Source: Oscillospiraceae bacterium (GTDB taxonomy: Bacteria; Bacillota; Clostridia; Oscillospirales; Oscillospiraceae). Taken from it: 39,406 nucleotides of DNA. The notes beneath the pieces were generated by a model. It had not been told where the DNA came from. It saw only the letters and a program-made list of their open reading frames with translations, and did not search any database. The stretch is from positions 1-39,406 of the forward strand of contig SVKU01000021.1 of NCBI GenBank assembly GCA_015068245.1, read 5' to 3'. Positions 7,001 to 15,084 of this stretch are shown in pieces. How positions within the stretch are numbered: position 1 is the stretch's first letter; each line of letters opens with the position of its first letter. Made by a program: the position numbers and the translations under genes.

Positions 7001-7373
7001 ATATTTCTTCGATGCCGAACAGCTCCAACTGTTCTACCAGTCGCTGGCCTGCCGCTGTCAGTGCTGCGCTGCCATGGTCGTATTCGATGCCATAGCCGGA
7101 GTAATCGCAGCCGGAAAGGGGAATGCGGTTGTCTATGCTCACCAGTCCCCGGAACTCCAAAGCAGCAAGGGCATCTGCATACTCTTTCCCGGACAGTTCG
7201 CTGTCCAGTATTTCCGTGGTGTCCGTGCGAAGATTGCGCACGATGGGGTAAAATGGTATCTCACCAAAGTGGGTCAGCAGATCCAATTCTTTTTCTGTCA
7301 GTATAAGTTCGTTTGTACCGCATCCGCTGCAGCTTCCGCAGGAGCCGCTGCAGCAGCCGTTATTGTCAGTCAT
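6999..7373 (-). CDS. Cys-rich N-terminus plus helical domain, unknown
   Basis: This 124-residue cytoplasmic protein has five cysteines within its first 18 residues (GCCSGSCGSCSGCG), a likely metal-binding cluster. A helix-rich domain follows that looks like a small winged-helix fold (ELILTEKELDLLTHFGEIPF..., LAALEFRGLVSIDN, LTAAGQRLVEQLELF). The fold is my inference from the helix and strand pattern, and no family is recognised. GAGGTGAT lies 7 nt before the ATG. It sits directly downstream of a broken XRE gene on the same strand, so it may have lost its native promoter. Its tail abuts the ald terminator. Confidence 0.6.
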   Translation of the reverse strand: MTDNNGCCSGSCGSCSGCGTNELILTEKELDLLTHFGEIPFYPIVRNLRTDTTEILDSELSGKEYADALAALEFRGLVSIDNRIPLSGCDYSGYGIEYDHGSAALTAAGQRLVEQLELFGIEEI

Positions 7374-7391
7374 GTCCGGATCACCTCGGGT

Positions 7392-7545
7392 TTATTTTTT
7401 GCCCTTTTCGGGAATGTATTCCATAATATCCCCGGGCTGGCAGTCAAGGATCTCGCAGAGAGTTAAAATAGTATTAAGTGTTACAATACGATTGTTTGCT
7501 AAGTTACTTATAACCTTTGGATTTATTCCGTAATTGTTACGTAAA
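7392..7545 (-). pseudogene. beheaded XRE-type regulator
   Basis: Reading from about 7545 down to the TAA at 7392-7394 gives the rear of a small Cro-type HTH protein: THLRNNYGINPKVISNLANN, then a VTLNTILTLCEILDCQPGDIMEYI-type tail. The roughly 20 N-terminal residues and the start codon are absent. Upstream the frame enters repeat sequence (TTCGATTCCCC...) and meets a stop with no ATG, GTG or TTG between. It is 18 bp from the Cys-rich gene, so the two were probably an operon before the repeat replaced the 5' end. Confidence 0.7.
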
Positions 7546-7650
7546 TGGGTTTCGATTCCCCTTCCCCCTAAAAACCCCTTTCCCTAAAACGACCAAAGAG
7601 GGGGGCTTGAGAGCCCCCTCTATTGGATATTCCCCCATGGGGATATCCTA
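7546..7650 (-). repeat. diverged inverted copy of the dispersed repeat
   Basis: In inverted orientation this region keeps the landmarks of the 125-bp repeat: a TTCGATTCCCC segment, AAAACGACCAA, then a GC hairpin (AGAGGGGGGCT paired with AGCCCCCTCT) and TTGGAT. A further near-palindrome, GGATATTCCCC...GGGGATATCC, follows. With the copy at 7744 it makes an inverted pair about 100 bp apart. Its left edge coincides with the break in the XRE pseudogene. Confidence 0.6.
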
Positions 7651-7743
7651 ACATACATTTGCGTAACAAATGATGCATTATTCTAACGGTACTGCAACAA
7701 TTTTTGCCCGATAATCAACAATGTACATGATATCTTCCTAATG

Positions 7744-7896
7744 TACGGCTGGGCAAGGAGGAGGATCCAATGGGGGAACCATGGGTTCCCCCTTGGTCGT
7801 TTTAAGGGTGAGGGAGTTTCAAAGAGGGAGAGGGGAAATCGAAATCCCCTCTCCCTCTTTGTGTTCTTTGGGTACTTTCTGACATCAGAAAGTACC
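7744..7896 (+). repeat. 125-bp dispersed repeat, copy 2, with tail hairpin
   Basis: Positions 7744-7868 match 1845-1969 with one substitution seen by eye. The segment then continues into a perfect hairpin, GGTACTTTCTGA paired with TCAGAAAGTACC (7871-7896). CTCGCCGAAGGCATAA after it resembles the segment after copy 1. The three hairpins in series suggest a structured RNA or DNA element. It lies between the broken XRE gene and the symporter gene, and may end transcription of the latter. Confidence 0.85.
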
Positions 7897-7928
7897 TCGC
7901 CGAAGGCATAATATGATATTTTGTTAAT

Positions 7929-9319
7929 TTAGTTCCATTTTTTCTCTTTAACAAGTTTTACAACAGTACCGGAAAGCAGGAACAGACCGATAAGGTTGGG
8001 AATGGCCATCAGACCGTTGAAGGTATCTGCGATACCCCACAGAAGACCGAGATCCATGGTGGCACCGACGATGGCAACAAGAGAATAGAGGATCATAAAG
8101 GGCTTGATAAGCTTTTCGTTGCCGAGGAATTCAAGGCAGCGTGCACCGTAGAGACCCCATCCAAGAATGGTGGAAAATGCGAAACAGCACATGGCAATGG
8201 CGGTGAAAATGGAGACCCAGCTGCCGTAGGTGGTGGTAAAGCCGCTGATGGTCAGTTCGGCACCTGCAGCCTGACCGTACACAATGGGAGTACCGCTGCA
8301 GAGAATAATGAGAGCAGTAAGAGTGCAGATGACGATAGTGTCGGTGAACACTTCGAAGATGCCGAAAACGCCCTGCTCAACAGGATCCTTGACATCGGAG
8401 GAGGCATGGGCGATGGAACCGGTACCCAGACCGGCCTCGTTGGAGAAAATGCCGCGGGAAACACCTCTTCTCAGGCTGATGAACAAGCTGCCAATGACGC
8501 CGCCGGTAACAGCAGAGGGGTTGAAAGCACCGGCAAAGATAGAACCAAACACACCGGGAACATTCTTGATATTGATAATAATAACACCCAGGGCAAGAAC
8601 AATATACAGCAGAGCCATGGAGGGAACCAGTTTTTCGGCAACACTGCCGATGCGTTTTACACCGCCCAACAGAACGATGGCCACAAGGATGGCAATTACA
8701 ATACCAATGATGAGGCTGATGGTGCCCTGGGACTCGGGTGCAATAAGGTTAAAACTGGAAAGTGCGGTATTAATGGAAGCGGTAATGGTGTTGACCTGAG
8801 TAGCGTTGCCGGTACCGAAAACGGTAATAACGCCGAATACTGCGTAAGCAACGGCCAGGAAATGCCACTTCTTGCTAAGACCGTTCTTTATGTAGTACAT
8901 GGGGCCGCCAACCCAGTCGCCATGAGCATTTCTCTGACGGAAATGTACAGCCAGGGTAACTTCGGCGAACTTGGTACACATTCCCAGCAGGGCAGAGATC
9001 CACATCCAGAATACAGCGCCGGGTCCGCAATAGCGATGGCTCCTGCTACACCGGCGATATTGCCGGTGCCAACGGTGGCTGCCAGTGCGGTGCAAACAGC
9101 CTGGAAAGGAGTTACTGCGCCTTCACCGGCGTCACTCTTGGAAAAAAGTTTGCCGAGAACGGACTTTATTGCATAGCCGAATTTTGAGAACTGGATGAAG
9201 CCGGTTCGGACGCTGAGCAGGATACCTACGCCGATGATGCATATCATGGCAGGTACGCCCCAGACGAAACCGTTAACGGCATCATTTACCGTCGAAACGG
9301 TTTGAAGAATGCTTTCCAT
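7929..9319 (-). pseudogene. sodium:alanine symporter (AgcS family), frameshifted
   Basis: Two overlapping frames together give one complete AgcS-type amino-acid:cation symporter of about 463 residues. The N-terminal frame from ATG 9319 (MESILQTVSTVNDAVNGFVW) covers conserved GNIAGVAGAIAIA. The family's next motif, GPGAVFWMW, continues in another frame. Restoring one C (on the plus strand) near 9025-9027 joins them: GCGGACCC should read GCGGGACCC on the coding strand. The rest, including EVTLAVHFRQRN, FSNEAGLGTGS and the C-terminal VKLVKEKKWN, is intact. The clean single lesion suggests a recent mutation or a sequencing error. Together with ald it would import alanine for catabolism. Confidence 0.88.
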
Positions 9320-9485
9320 GGTAATCTTGATCCTCTCATTTGTTATTTTATATTTCTTAACGCTATCTTAGCAGCAAAATATACAGAAAAAAAGAACTGT
9401 ATGCACGACAAAAACAAAAGAGCGTGTGACACATACAAAACCCAGTTTTCACGTCGAACTTTGTGTGATTTTTAACAAGGCATAA

Positions 9486-9518
9486 GAAAACCCCGGGTGC
9501 CTTGTGGCACTCGGGATC
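9486..9518 (-). terminator. terminator of the tRNA operon
   Basis: On the minus strand, CCCGAGTGCC pairs with GGCACCCGGG (one mismatch) and is followed by GTTTTCTT. It lies about 185 bp beyond the last tRNA of the minus-strand cluster. Confidence 0.7.
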
Positions 9519-9587
9519 AATAACAACATATAATCCCGACACTTATATAACCTCGTTAAAAGCTGCGCAGCAAGCTTTTGCGCAAGC

Positions 9588-9699
9588 CAAATCGAAGCCC
9601 AACGCAGAGGGTTCGATTTGGAAAGGAGGAGCGACGGAATGAATGAGCGATGACTTTTCAATAAAAAGTCGTCGCGAACGATATGAAGTCCGCGACGAC
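9588..9699 (-). repeat. three consecutive hairpins behind the tRNA cluster
   Basis: CAAATCGAA (9588) pairs with TTCGATTTG (9612), GACTTTT (9652) with AAAAGTC (9664), and GTCGTCGCG (9668) with CGCGACGAC (9691). The last ends one base before the tRNA-Lys CCA. No gene is convincing. It could be a repeat element or a processed trailer of the tRNA transcript. Confidence 0.5.
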
Positions 9700-9700
9700 G

Positions 9701-9776
9701 TGGTGACCCGCCGGAGAATCGAACTCCGGACACCCTGCTTAAAAGGCAGGTGCTCTGCCGGCTGAGCTAGCGGGTC
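9701..9776 (-). tRNA. tRNA-Lys (TTT)
   Basis: This is a full cloverleaf with acceptor GACCCGC/GCGGGTC, discriminator A and encoded CCA. The anticodon loop CTTTTAA gives TTT. It is the last gene of a five-tRNA minus-strand operon. Confidence 0.97.
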
Positions 9777-9779
9777 ATG

Positions 9780-9854
9780 TGGCTGGGATGGCGGGATTCG
9801 AACCCACGGATGCGGGAGTCAAAGTCCCGTGCCTTACCGCTTGGCTACATCCCA
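9780..9854 (-). tRNA. tRNA-Gln (TTG)
   Basis: Acceptor TGGGATG/CATCCCA, anticodon loop CTTTGAC giving TTG, encoded GCCA end. It is separated from tRNA-Lys by 3 bp. Confidence 0.96.
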
Positions 9855-9869
9855 ATGTGCTTAAATAAG

Positions 9870-9946
<77 letters not shown>

Positions 9947-9981
9947 CGCATCGGGACGCTATAAAATTTTGCCCTAAGGCA

Positions 9982-10058
<77 letters not shown>

Positions 10059-10071
10059 ATGTCTAGTAAAA

Positions 10072-10145
10072 TGGAGCGGGCGATGGGAATCGAACCCACG
10101 TGACCAGCTTGGAAGGCTGGTGTTCTACCATTAAACTACGCCCGC
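10072..10145 (-). tRNA. tRNA-Gly (TCC)
   Basis: Acceptor GCGGGCG/CGCCCGC, anticodon loop CTTCCAA giving TCC, discriminator T and encoded CCA. It is the promoter-proximal gene of the cluster. Confidence 0.96.
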
Positions 10146-10168
10146 GTTTCCACGCTTTCAGCCGTTCA

Positions 10169-10198
10169 ATATTATCATATAGATACAGGATTTGTCAA
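10169..10198 (-). promoter_or_regulatory. sigma-A promoter of the tRNA operon
   Basis: On the minus strand, a perfect TTGACA (10193-10198) is followed after 18 bp by TAATAT (10169-10174), about 24 bp upstream of tRNA-Gly. Confidence 0.85.
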
Positions 10199-10294
10199 CC
10201 TTATTTTGCGTTTGAGGGAAAAATTATTTTCTTTGAGCTGTTATATGTGATATAGTAGTTTCCTGACGAATGACACAAAAACGGGAGAGCAGAC

Positions 10295-10981
10295 ATGAAC
10301 GATATACCTGCCTTTACAGAATGCGGAGGAGTATCTACACTCATACTCCGGGAGATACCTTACAGGAAAACAGCCTTTATTTTAGTCAGAGCCTTTGAAG
10401 AAGCTTGTCTTGATGAGCATTTGCAGGAAGCTGTGTCTTTATGCAGGTTTGCCGGCGCAAAAAGCGTATTTGTGTCGGCTGAGAATGAAGAGCTTTTTCC
10501 GGAAAAGGAGCCTGCATACAAGATGCTGCGGCTTAGTGCCGGGTGCTGCTGCCGGCATGAGGCAGAGCTGCTTCATGAAGAGCTTTGCGAATACAATATT
10601 AAAGACTATATCAGTATTTATAACGCCTGTTTTGCAGACACAATCTCAGCGGAGACATTTACGGAGAAAAAAGCCCGGACATGCATGGATAAGTCCACCA
10701 GACAGTGCAGGATATACTATCGGGAAGGTTTGCCTGCAGCCATAAGTGATGTTGAATTTCGTGATAACAGTGCAACGCTCAACGCTATCGGTGTGCTGCC
10801 GGAGTATCGTGGAGGGTTTGGACGAGCCATACTCGAAAGCTTGATGACAGAGGTAGGGAATAAGGAGATAGAGAGGCTGTGTCTTGATGTTATGTCAACA
10901 AATTCCGAGGCGCTTAGGTTGTATGAAAAACTGGGATTTGAGCAGGAAAAAGTGCTTTCCCATTGGTATAAAATCCTGTAA
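10295..10981 (+). CDS. GNAT-family N-acetyltransferase
   Basis: This is a 228-residue protein. The C-terminal GNAT core spans about residues 110-228. Motif A, the acetyl-CoA pyrophosphate loop, reads VLPEYRGGFGRAILESL near 165-181, followed by a typical TNSEALRLYEKLGFE segment. The N-terminal 100 residues are Cys-rich (LSAGCCCRHE) and diverged, perhaps a degenerate first GNAT half. The acceptor substrate cannot be predicted. GGGAGAG lies before the ATG. It is monocistronic, between the tRNA operon and the TetR-HelD unit. Confidence 0.85.
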   Translation: MNDIPAFTECGGVSTLILREIPYRKTAFILVRAFEEACLDEHLQEAVSLCRFAGAKSVFVSAENEELFPEKEPAYKMLRLSAGCCCRHEAELLHEELCEYNIKDYISIYNACFADTISAETFTEKKARTCMDKSTRQCRIYYREGLPAAISDVEFRDNSATLNAIGVLPEYRGGFGRAILESLMTEVGNKEIERLCLDVMSTNSEALRLYEKLGFEQEKVLSHWYKIL

Positions 10982-11049
10982 ATTCAAGGATTTTGCGCAG
11001 GTGTAAAAAAATTTATGGGAAAGTTAACCATTTTACGACGTTATTCATC

Positions 11050-11078
11050 TTGACATATCCTGCGACGCTGTGTATTAT
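11050..11078 (+). promoter_or_regulatory. sigma-A promoter of the TetR-HelD operon
   Basis: A perfect TTGACA and TATTAT are separated by 17 bp, about 57 bp before the TetR start codon. Confidence 0.85.
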
Positions 11079-11100
11079 ATATGTAAACTAAACACAGTGT
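11065..11100. promoter_or_regulatory. candidate TetR operator over the -10
   Basis: ACGCTGTGT (11065-11073) and ACACAGTGT (11092-11100) are inverted repeats with one mismatch and an 18-bp gap. The left arm ends at the -10 hexamer and the right arm lies over the start region. The placement fits autorepression by the TetR protein encoded next, though binding is unproven. Confidence 0.5.
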
Positions 11101-11134
11101 CAATAGATGGCGTTATGAAAGGATGTACATATCA

Positions 11135-11719
11135 ATGGCTTCTCAGGTATTTTTGAGTCTTCCCAAGGAAAAACAGGAACTCGTTGTAGCTTCTGCGCTC
11201 AAGGAGTTTTCCTCCCAGCCCTACGACAAGGTATCTGTATTTCAGATAGCCAAAAGAGCAGGCATAAGCCGTGCTGCATTTTATTCCTATTTTGCAGATA
11301 AACAGGACGTATATCGTCATATAATCAACAGCATATTCAAAGGCTTTTGGGATTCTGTGGCTGCCAAGGGCGGTGTGGATATTACCGAGCTTGCTTTGGT
11401 GATGTTTGACTTTTTCTACCGATTCAAATTCACAAAGACACAGGATTTCATAACCCAGCTTACTGCCAACGCAAAACCCGATACTATGGAAGTGTTTTTG
11501 TCTTTTGTAGCCAAGGATAAGAATAAGTACATAGCGCAGGAAACGGTTGAACGCACCCGTATCCGCAATGAAGCAGAGCTTCTTGACGTATGCACCCTGA
11601 TGGCCACTGCTGCCATTTATTCCCTGAAAGAGTATTACGACAGCGATCTGGACCCCAGAACCGTCAGAGACAGACTTGAAAGAAAAGTCATGTTCCTGAC
11701 CTTCGGACTGGTGGACTGA
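11135..11719 (+). CDS. TetR-family transcriptional regulator
   Basis: This protein is about 194 residues. The N-terminal HTH reads VFQIAKRAGISRAAFYSYFADKQDVY at about residues 34-59, a textbook TetR signature. The remainder is an all-helical effector and dimerisation domain. I favour ATG 11135 over in-frame ATG 11123, because AAAGGA (11117-11122) directly abuts the latter and leaves no spacing. The stop lies 19 bp before the HelD-like gene, so the two form an operon. An inverted repeat over the promoter suggests autoregulation. The ligand is unknown. Confidence 0.9.
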   Translation: MASQVFLSLPKEKQELVVASALKEFSSQPYDKVSVFQIAKRAGISRAAFYSYFADKQDVYRHIINSIFKGFWDSVAAKGGVDITELALVMFDFFYRFKFTKTQDFITQLTANAKPDTMEVFLSFVAKDKNKYIAQETVERTRIRNEAELLDVCTLMATAAIYSLKEYYDSDLDPRTVRDRLERKVMFLTFGLVD

Positions 11720-11738
11720 TTTTTCGGAGGATCCCATA

Positions 11739-13826
11739 TTGGATATTAACAGAGATATCGCAGAGCAGCAGCATCTGGACATGATCCAGTCTGTTATCCG
11801 CGACCGACTGGAAAAACTGAATATAACTGCCGAAGAGAGCATGGCTGCGGTAATGGAACAGAAAAAGACCATGTGGAGAGATCTTTATGAGATGGATCGC
11901 CGTGACATGGTTTTTGCCAAGGACGAGATCAACGCCGGTATTGACGCTGCCGAAAACGCCAAAGCTCAGGCAGCCGTTTATGGACGCCTGCTCAACTCCC
12001 CTTATTTCGGACGCATAGATTTCACCGAAGAGGGGATGGACGGTGCAGAGTTTTACATAGGACTTACCGGACTTCGGGGCGACGATGTGACCGATATTCT
12101 GGTTTATGACTGGCGTGCTCCCGTAAGCTCTATGTTCTACGATTATGATGTTGGCCCGGCTTCTTATGAAGCTCCCGACGGAGTTATCAGCGGCGAACTG
12201 ACCATGCGGCGCCAGTATAAGATAAACGACGGCAAGCTGGAATTTGTGCTGGACAGCGATGTCAAGATAGACGATGATATTCTCCAGAAAGAATTGAGCC
12301 GATCTGCCAGCCCCAAGATGCGCAACATTATCGCCACCATTCAGCGTGAACAAAACAGGATAATCCGTGCCAAGGCCGGCAAATCCATGATAGTTCAAGG
12401 TGTGGCAGGTTCGGGAAAAACTTCTGTTGCCCTGCACAAGGTGGCATATCTGCTGTATACTCAGCGGGGCAAGATAACCTCCAACAATCTGCTTATCCTT
12501 TCGCCGTCAAAAGTGTTTTCGGATTACATCTCCGGGATTTTGCCGGAACTGGGCGAAGAAAACGTGGCTGAACTGAGTTTTGATACGCTGGCAAGAAACG
12601 AGATAGGCGACTGGACGGAATATGAAGACCGCTGGGAACAGCTGGAGTTCATTCTTGCCGGCGGCGATTCCGTAAGAGTTAAGGAGATCGAGATAAAGGG
12701 CAGTTCGGAATATGCCCGTTGGATAAAGGAATACTCCGAAGAACTGCTGACGACTAATTTCAGAGCAAAAACCTTTATATATAGTGAAGAGCGTTTTGAG
12801 CCCGAATGGTTCAACGACCTTTTCTATAATCGCTGGAACACCCAGCCCTTTATGATCCGTATAAAGTGGATGAAAGAGCGGCTGTTTGACGAACTGGAAC
12901 TGAGACTTTCGCAGCAAAAAGAAAAGAAAAAGCCCGGTAAACGGGCTGAAAAGGCTATCGACAACGCTATCGATAATATGATTCGGTGCAGCGATGTGCT
13001 GACCCTGTACAGCCGGTTTATCGACTGGCTGAGAGATAAAGGCTACGCTGATCTGCAGCCGGTCGATGCCACGGAAAAACTCACCTATGAGGATACGTTC
13101 CCTGTGGTGCTGCTGAAATACTATATTCAAGGCTCCAACGATTTCAGCAGGATAAAACATCTGGTCATCGACGAAATGCAGGATTACAGCCCGCTGCAGT
13201 ATGCCATCATAGACTTCCTGTTCAAATGCCCCAAAACCATTCTTGGAGACATTACCCAGAACCTGAACCTTTATTCCGGAATTCGAAGCCTCAGTGAGTT
13301 CTCGGGCGAACTGGGTGATATAGAGGTAATGCGTCTTAATAAGAGCTTCCGCTCCACTATGGAAATAGCCAATTTCAGCAACGCCATCTGCCCGGTGGAA
13401 GGCTTTGACGTGGTGGAACGCCACGGCGAGTCTCCGGAGATACACAAATATGATGATCATGCAGACGTTGTTCGGGCGATTATTGACGAAGTGGCAAAAG
13501 CCAGAGCAGATGGTCACGCCTCCGTGGGTATAATCTGTAAAACACTGGAGGAGGCTGAGGCACTTTACAGCGAAATTGCGGAGATCCCGGATCTGGATTT
13601 CCTTGGCCCCTACTGCGATACATTCAATCAGGGCGCAGTGGTGACTACTTCCTACATGGCCAAGGGTCTGGAATTTGATGTGGTCATTGTGCCGGACGCA
13701 TCAATGGATAATTACAACAGCGAATGTGACCGTCAGTCGCTGTATGTGGCATGCACAAGAGCACTTCACAGGCTTAGACTGTTCCATACGGGAGAGGTCA
13801 GTGAACAGTTAACAGTTAACAGCTAG
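11739..13826 (+). CDS. HelD-like RNA polymerase-associated helicase
   Basis: This 695-residue superfamily 1 ATPase is of the HelD type (UvrD-like core with a long helical N-terminus). The order is a helical arm at residues 1-70, then a region with DWRAPVSSMFYDY typical of HelD, then Walker A GVAGSGKTS (about 221-229). Motif II VIDEMQDYSP lies near 480 and the C-terminal MAKGLEFDVVIV and YVACTRALHRL are motifs V-VI. HelD proteins pull RNA polymerase off DNA and recycle it; actinobacterial relatives affect rifampicin tolerance. The start is TTG at 11739, set by GGAGG 8 nt upstream. The last residues (EQLTVNS) are encoded by an AT-rich repeat that supplies the stop. Confidence 0.85.
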   Translation: MDINRDIAEQQHLDMIQSVIRDRLEKLNITAEESMAAVMEQKKTMWRDLYEMDRRDMVFAKDEINAGIDAAENAKAQAAVYGRLLNSPYFGRIDFTEEGMDGAEFYIGLTGLRGDDVTDILVYDWRAPVSSMFYDYDVGPASYEAPDGVISGELTMRRQYKINDGKLEFVLDSDVKIDDDILQKELSRSASPKMRNIIATIQREQNRIIRAKAGKSMIVQGVAGSGKTSVALHKVAYLLYTQRGKITSNNLLILSPSKVFSDYISGILPELGEENVAELSFDTLARNEIGDWTEYEDRWEQLEFILAGGDSVRVKEIEIKGSSEYARWIKEYSEELLTTNFRAKTFIYSEERFEPEWFNDLFYNRWNTQPFMIRIKWMKERLFDELELRLSQQKEKKKPGKRAEKAIDNAIDNMIRCSDVLTLYSRFIDWLRDKGYADLQPVDATEKLTYEDTFPVVLLKYYIQGSNDFSRIKHLVIDEMQDYSPLQYAIIDFLFKCPKTILGDITQNLNLYSGIRSLSEFSGELGDIEVMRLNKSFRSTMEIANFSNAICPVEGFDVVERHGESPEIHKYDDHADVVRAIIDEVAKARADGHASVGIICKTLEEAEALYSEIAEIPDLDFLGPYCDTFNQGAVVTTSYMAKGLEFDVVIVPDASMDNYNSECDRQSLYVACTRALHRLRLFHTGEVSEQLTVNS

Positions 13827-13851
13827 CAATTAACAGTTAATAATTAATAAT
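13804..13851 (+). repeat. AT-rich repeat at the HelD gene end
   Basis: CAGTTAACAGTTAACAG is followed by AATTAACAGTTAATAATTAATAAT. A related TTAATTAATAATTAATA stretch follows uvrB at about 32639-32657, just before REP sequences. In both places it lies at a gene end and leads into a structured repeat. Confidence 0.55.
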
Positions 13852-13879
13852 CGAAACTTGTTGCTCGTTACGCCGTCCG

Positions 13880-13930
13880 AAAGCCTTCTCCTTGAGGAGA
13901 AGGTGTCAGCGAAGCTGACGGATGAGGTGG
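13880..13930 (+). repeat. two-hairpin intergenic repeat, single unit
   Basis: AAGCC is followed by the hairpin CCTTCTCC/GGAGAAGG, then a second small hairpin, TCAGC-GAA-GCTGA, then CGGATGAGG. The same plan, with different arm sequences, appears in both orientations at 36815-36944. Confidence 0.6.
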
Positions 13931-13960
13931 CGAATAACGGTAACCACTCTTACAAGCAAA

Positions 13961-13999
13961 CCCCCCGTTGAGACGCAAAGCGTTTCAACGGGGGTTTTG
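13961..13999 (+). terminator. terminator of the TetR-HelD operon
   Basis: CCCCGTTGAGACGC pairs with GCGTTTCAACGGGG (one mismatch) around AAA, followed by TTTT. It lies 3 bp from the stop of the convergent XRE-TPR gene and may serve both. Confidence 0.85.
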
Positions 14000-14001
14000 A
14001 A

Positions 14002-14886
14002 TCATTTCATTTGAAGCTGTTTTGTGGCATAGTGATATGCCATTTTGAAATCGTCCAGTTCCTTGTAGCACTCTTCAAGCATTGCATACAGCCCGGACAT
14101 AAAACGGTGGGAACCGCTGCCTTCGGAAAGCTCCTCTGCCTGACGGAGCTGAGTTGCTGCCGTTAAGTAATTGTTGCGACGCAGTTCCAGCTTGGCTTTC
14201 ATCATAAGATATTCAGGCTCGTATCCGGCAGATATTTTCATTATCTGTTCCATCTGGTCAGCAGCTGCATCTGTATCTCCGAGATGGATAAAATAATCCG
14301 TCATCATAAGGCGGTACATCTCGCCCAGACCCTGTTTGCGGTAAGCATCGTGGTATTCTTCGATAGCAGGTTCAAAACCGTCGCCCACAGCCAGGCGGCA
14401 TTTTGCAATAAACAAAAGAACCTCGGTTTTGAAAGCGGGAAAACTGTACATGGATTTCTGGTTGTAGTAAATGGCATCTTCCGCCAAAGACTGAGCCATA
14501 GAGGGCAGACCGTCTTCCAATGTCTTTTGGGCAAGAGCATAAGCGGCATATGCTTTCAGCAGCAGCACTTCGTCGGCATAACCGCTGCCCTCGATATCCA
14601 CGCCGTCAAGCAGTTCCAGTGCCGTCTGATAGTCTTTGTCCCGATAGCATGCACGAGCCTTGTCCACCGCTTCGGGGGTAAGTTCGTCGCCGCCGGTATC
14701 GGACATGAAATAACCTGCCGGCAGCCCAAGTGCAGCAGCCAGATATTCCAGAGTTTTAACAGAGGGAGTGGCACTGTCGTTTTCGATTTTCGACAGCATA
14801 TTTCTTGTTATATAGTCGCCCACAACTTCCTTTTGAGTCATGTTGCGTTCAAGTCGGGCTTCCTTTATTTTTTGTCCAAGAGTCAT
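14002..14886 (-). CDS. XRE regulator with C-terminal TPR-like repeats
   Basis: This 294-residue protein has a Cro-type HTH at residues 1-62 (LGQKIKEARLERNMTQKEVV, then MLSKIENDSATPSVKTLEYL). It is followed by about 230 residues of helical hairpins that look like tetratricopeptide repeats (RACYRDKDYQTALELLDG, AKLELRRNNYLTAATQLRQAEEL). The plan resembles the RRNPP group, whose TPR domains bind peptides, but homology to a specific member is not shown. The start at 14886 is chosen because GGAG lies 9 nt upstream; a longer in-frame extension looks non-coding. It is divergent from the DUF975 gene, a natural candidate target. Confidence 0.82.
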   Translation of the reverse strand: MTLGQKIKEARLERNMTQKEVVGDYITRNMLSKIENDSATPSVKTLEYLAAALGLPAGYFMSDTGGDELTPEAVDKARACYRDKDYQTALELLDGVDIEGSGYADEVLLLKAYAAYALAQKTLEDGLPSMAQSLAEDAIYYNQKSMYSFPAFKTEVLLFIAKCRLAVGDGFEPAIEEYHDAYRKQGLGEMYRLMMTDYFIHLGDTDAAADQMEQIMKISAGYEPEYLMMKAKLELRRNNYLTAATQLRQAEELSEGSGSHRFMSGLYAMLEECYKELDDFKMAYHYATKQLQMK

Positions 14887-15019
14887 CTTTGAAGCTCCAT
14901 TCATCATAAAAAGTAACTGTAAATTACTGAAATGATAACACAAAACAACCGCATTTGCAACAGCCTGCGGGAAAAATGTTTGTTTTTTGGCGGGTAGTAA
15001 TGATAGAGTGGCTGATATA

Positions 15020-15048
15020 TTGACAAATGAAAGCAAAAGATTTATAAT
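15020..15048 (+). promoter_or_regulatory. consensus sigma-A promoter of the DUF975 operon
   Basis: Perfect TTGACA and perfect TATAAT with a 17-bp spacer. A palindrome GTAAATTTTATTTAC (15053-15067) sits at the expected transcription start, a plausible operator for the divergent XRE-TPR protein. Confidence 0.88.
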
Positions 15049-15084
15049 TCCAGTAAATTTTATTTACGATTGTGATGTGATTGT

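Noticed and set aside
8990-9060. Programmed ribosomal frameshift in the symporter
   Set aside because: There is no slippery heptamer, downstream pseudoknot or family precedent. A one-base loss next to a short G run is simpler.
8406-9176. 256-codon plus-strand frame within the symporter region
   Set aside because: The minus-strand translation matches AgcS throughout; the plus frame is Gly/Asn-rich noise.
14887-15036. N-terminal extension of the XRE-TPR protein to an ATG at 15036
   Set aside because: The extra 50 residues look non-coding and run over the promoter of the divergent gene, and the good ribosome site belongs to 14886.
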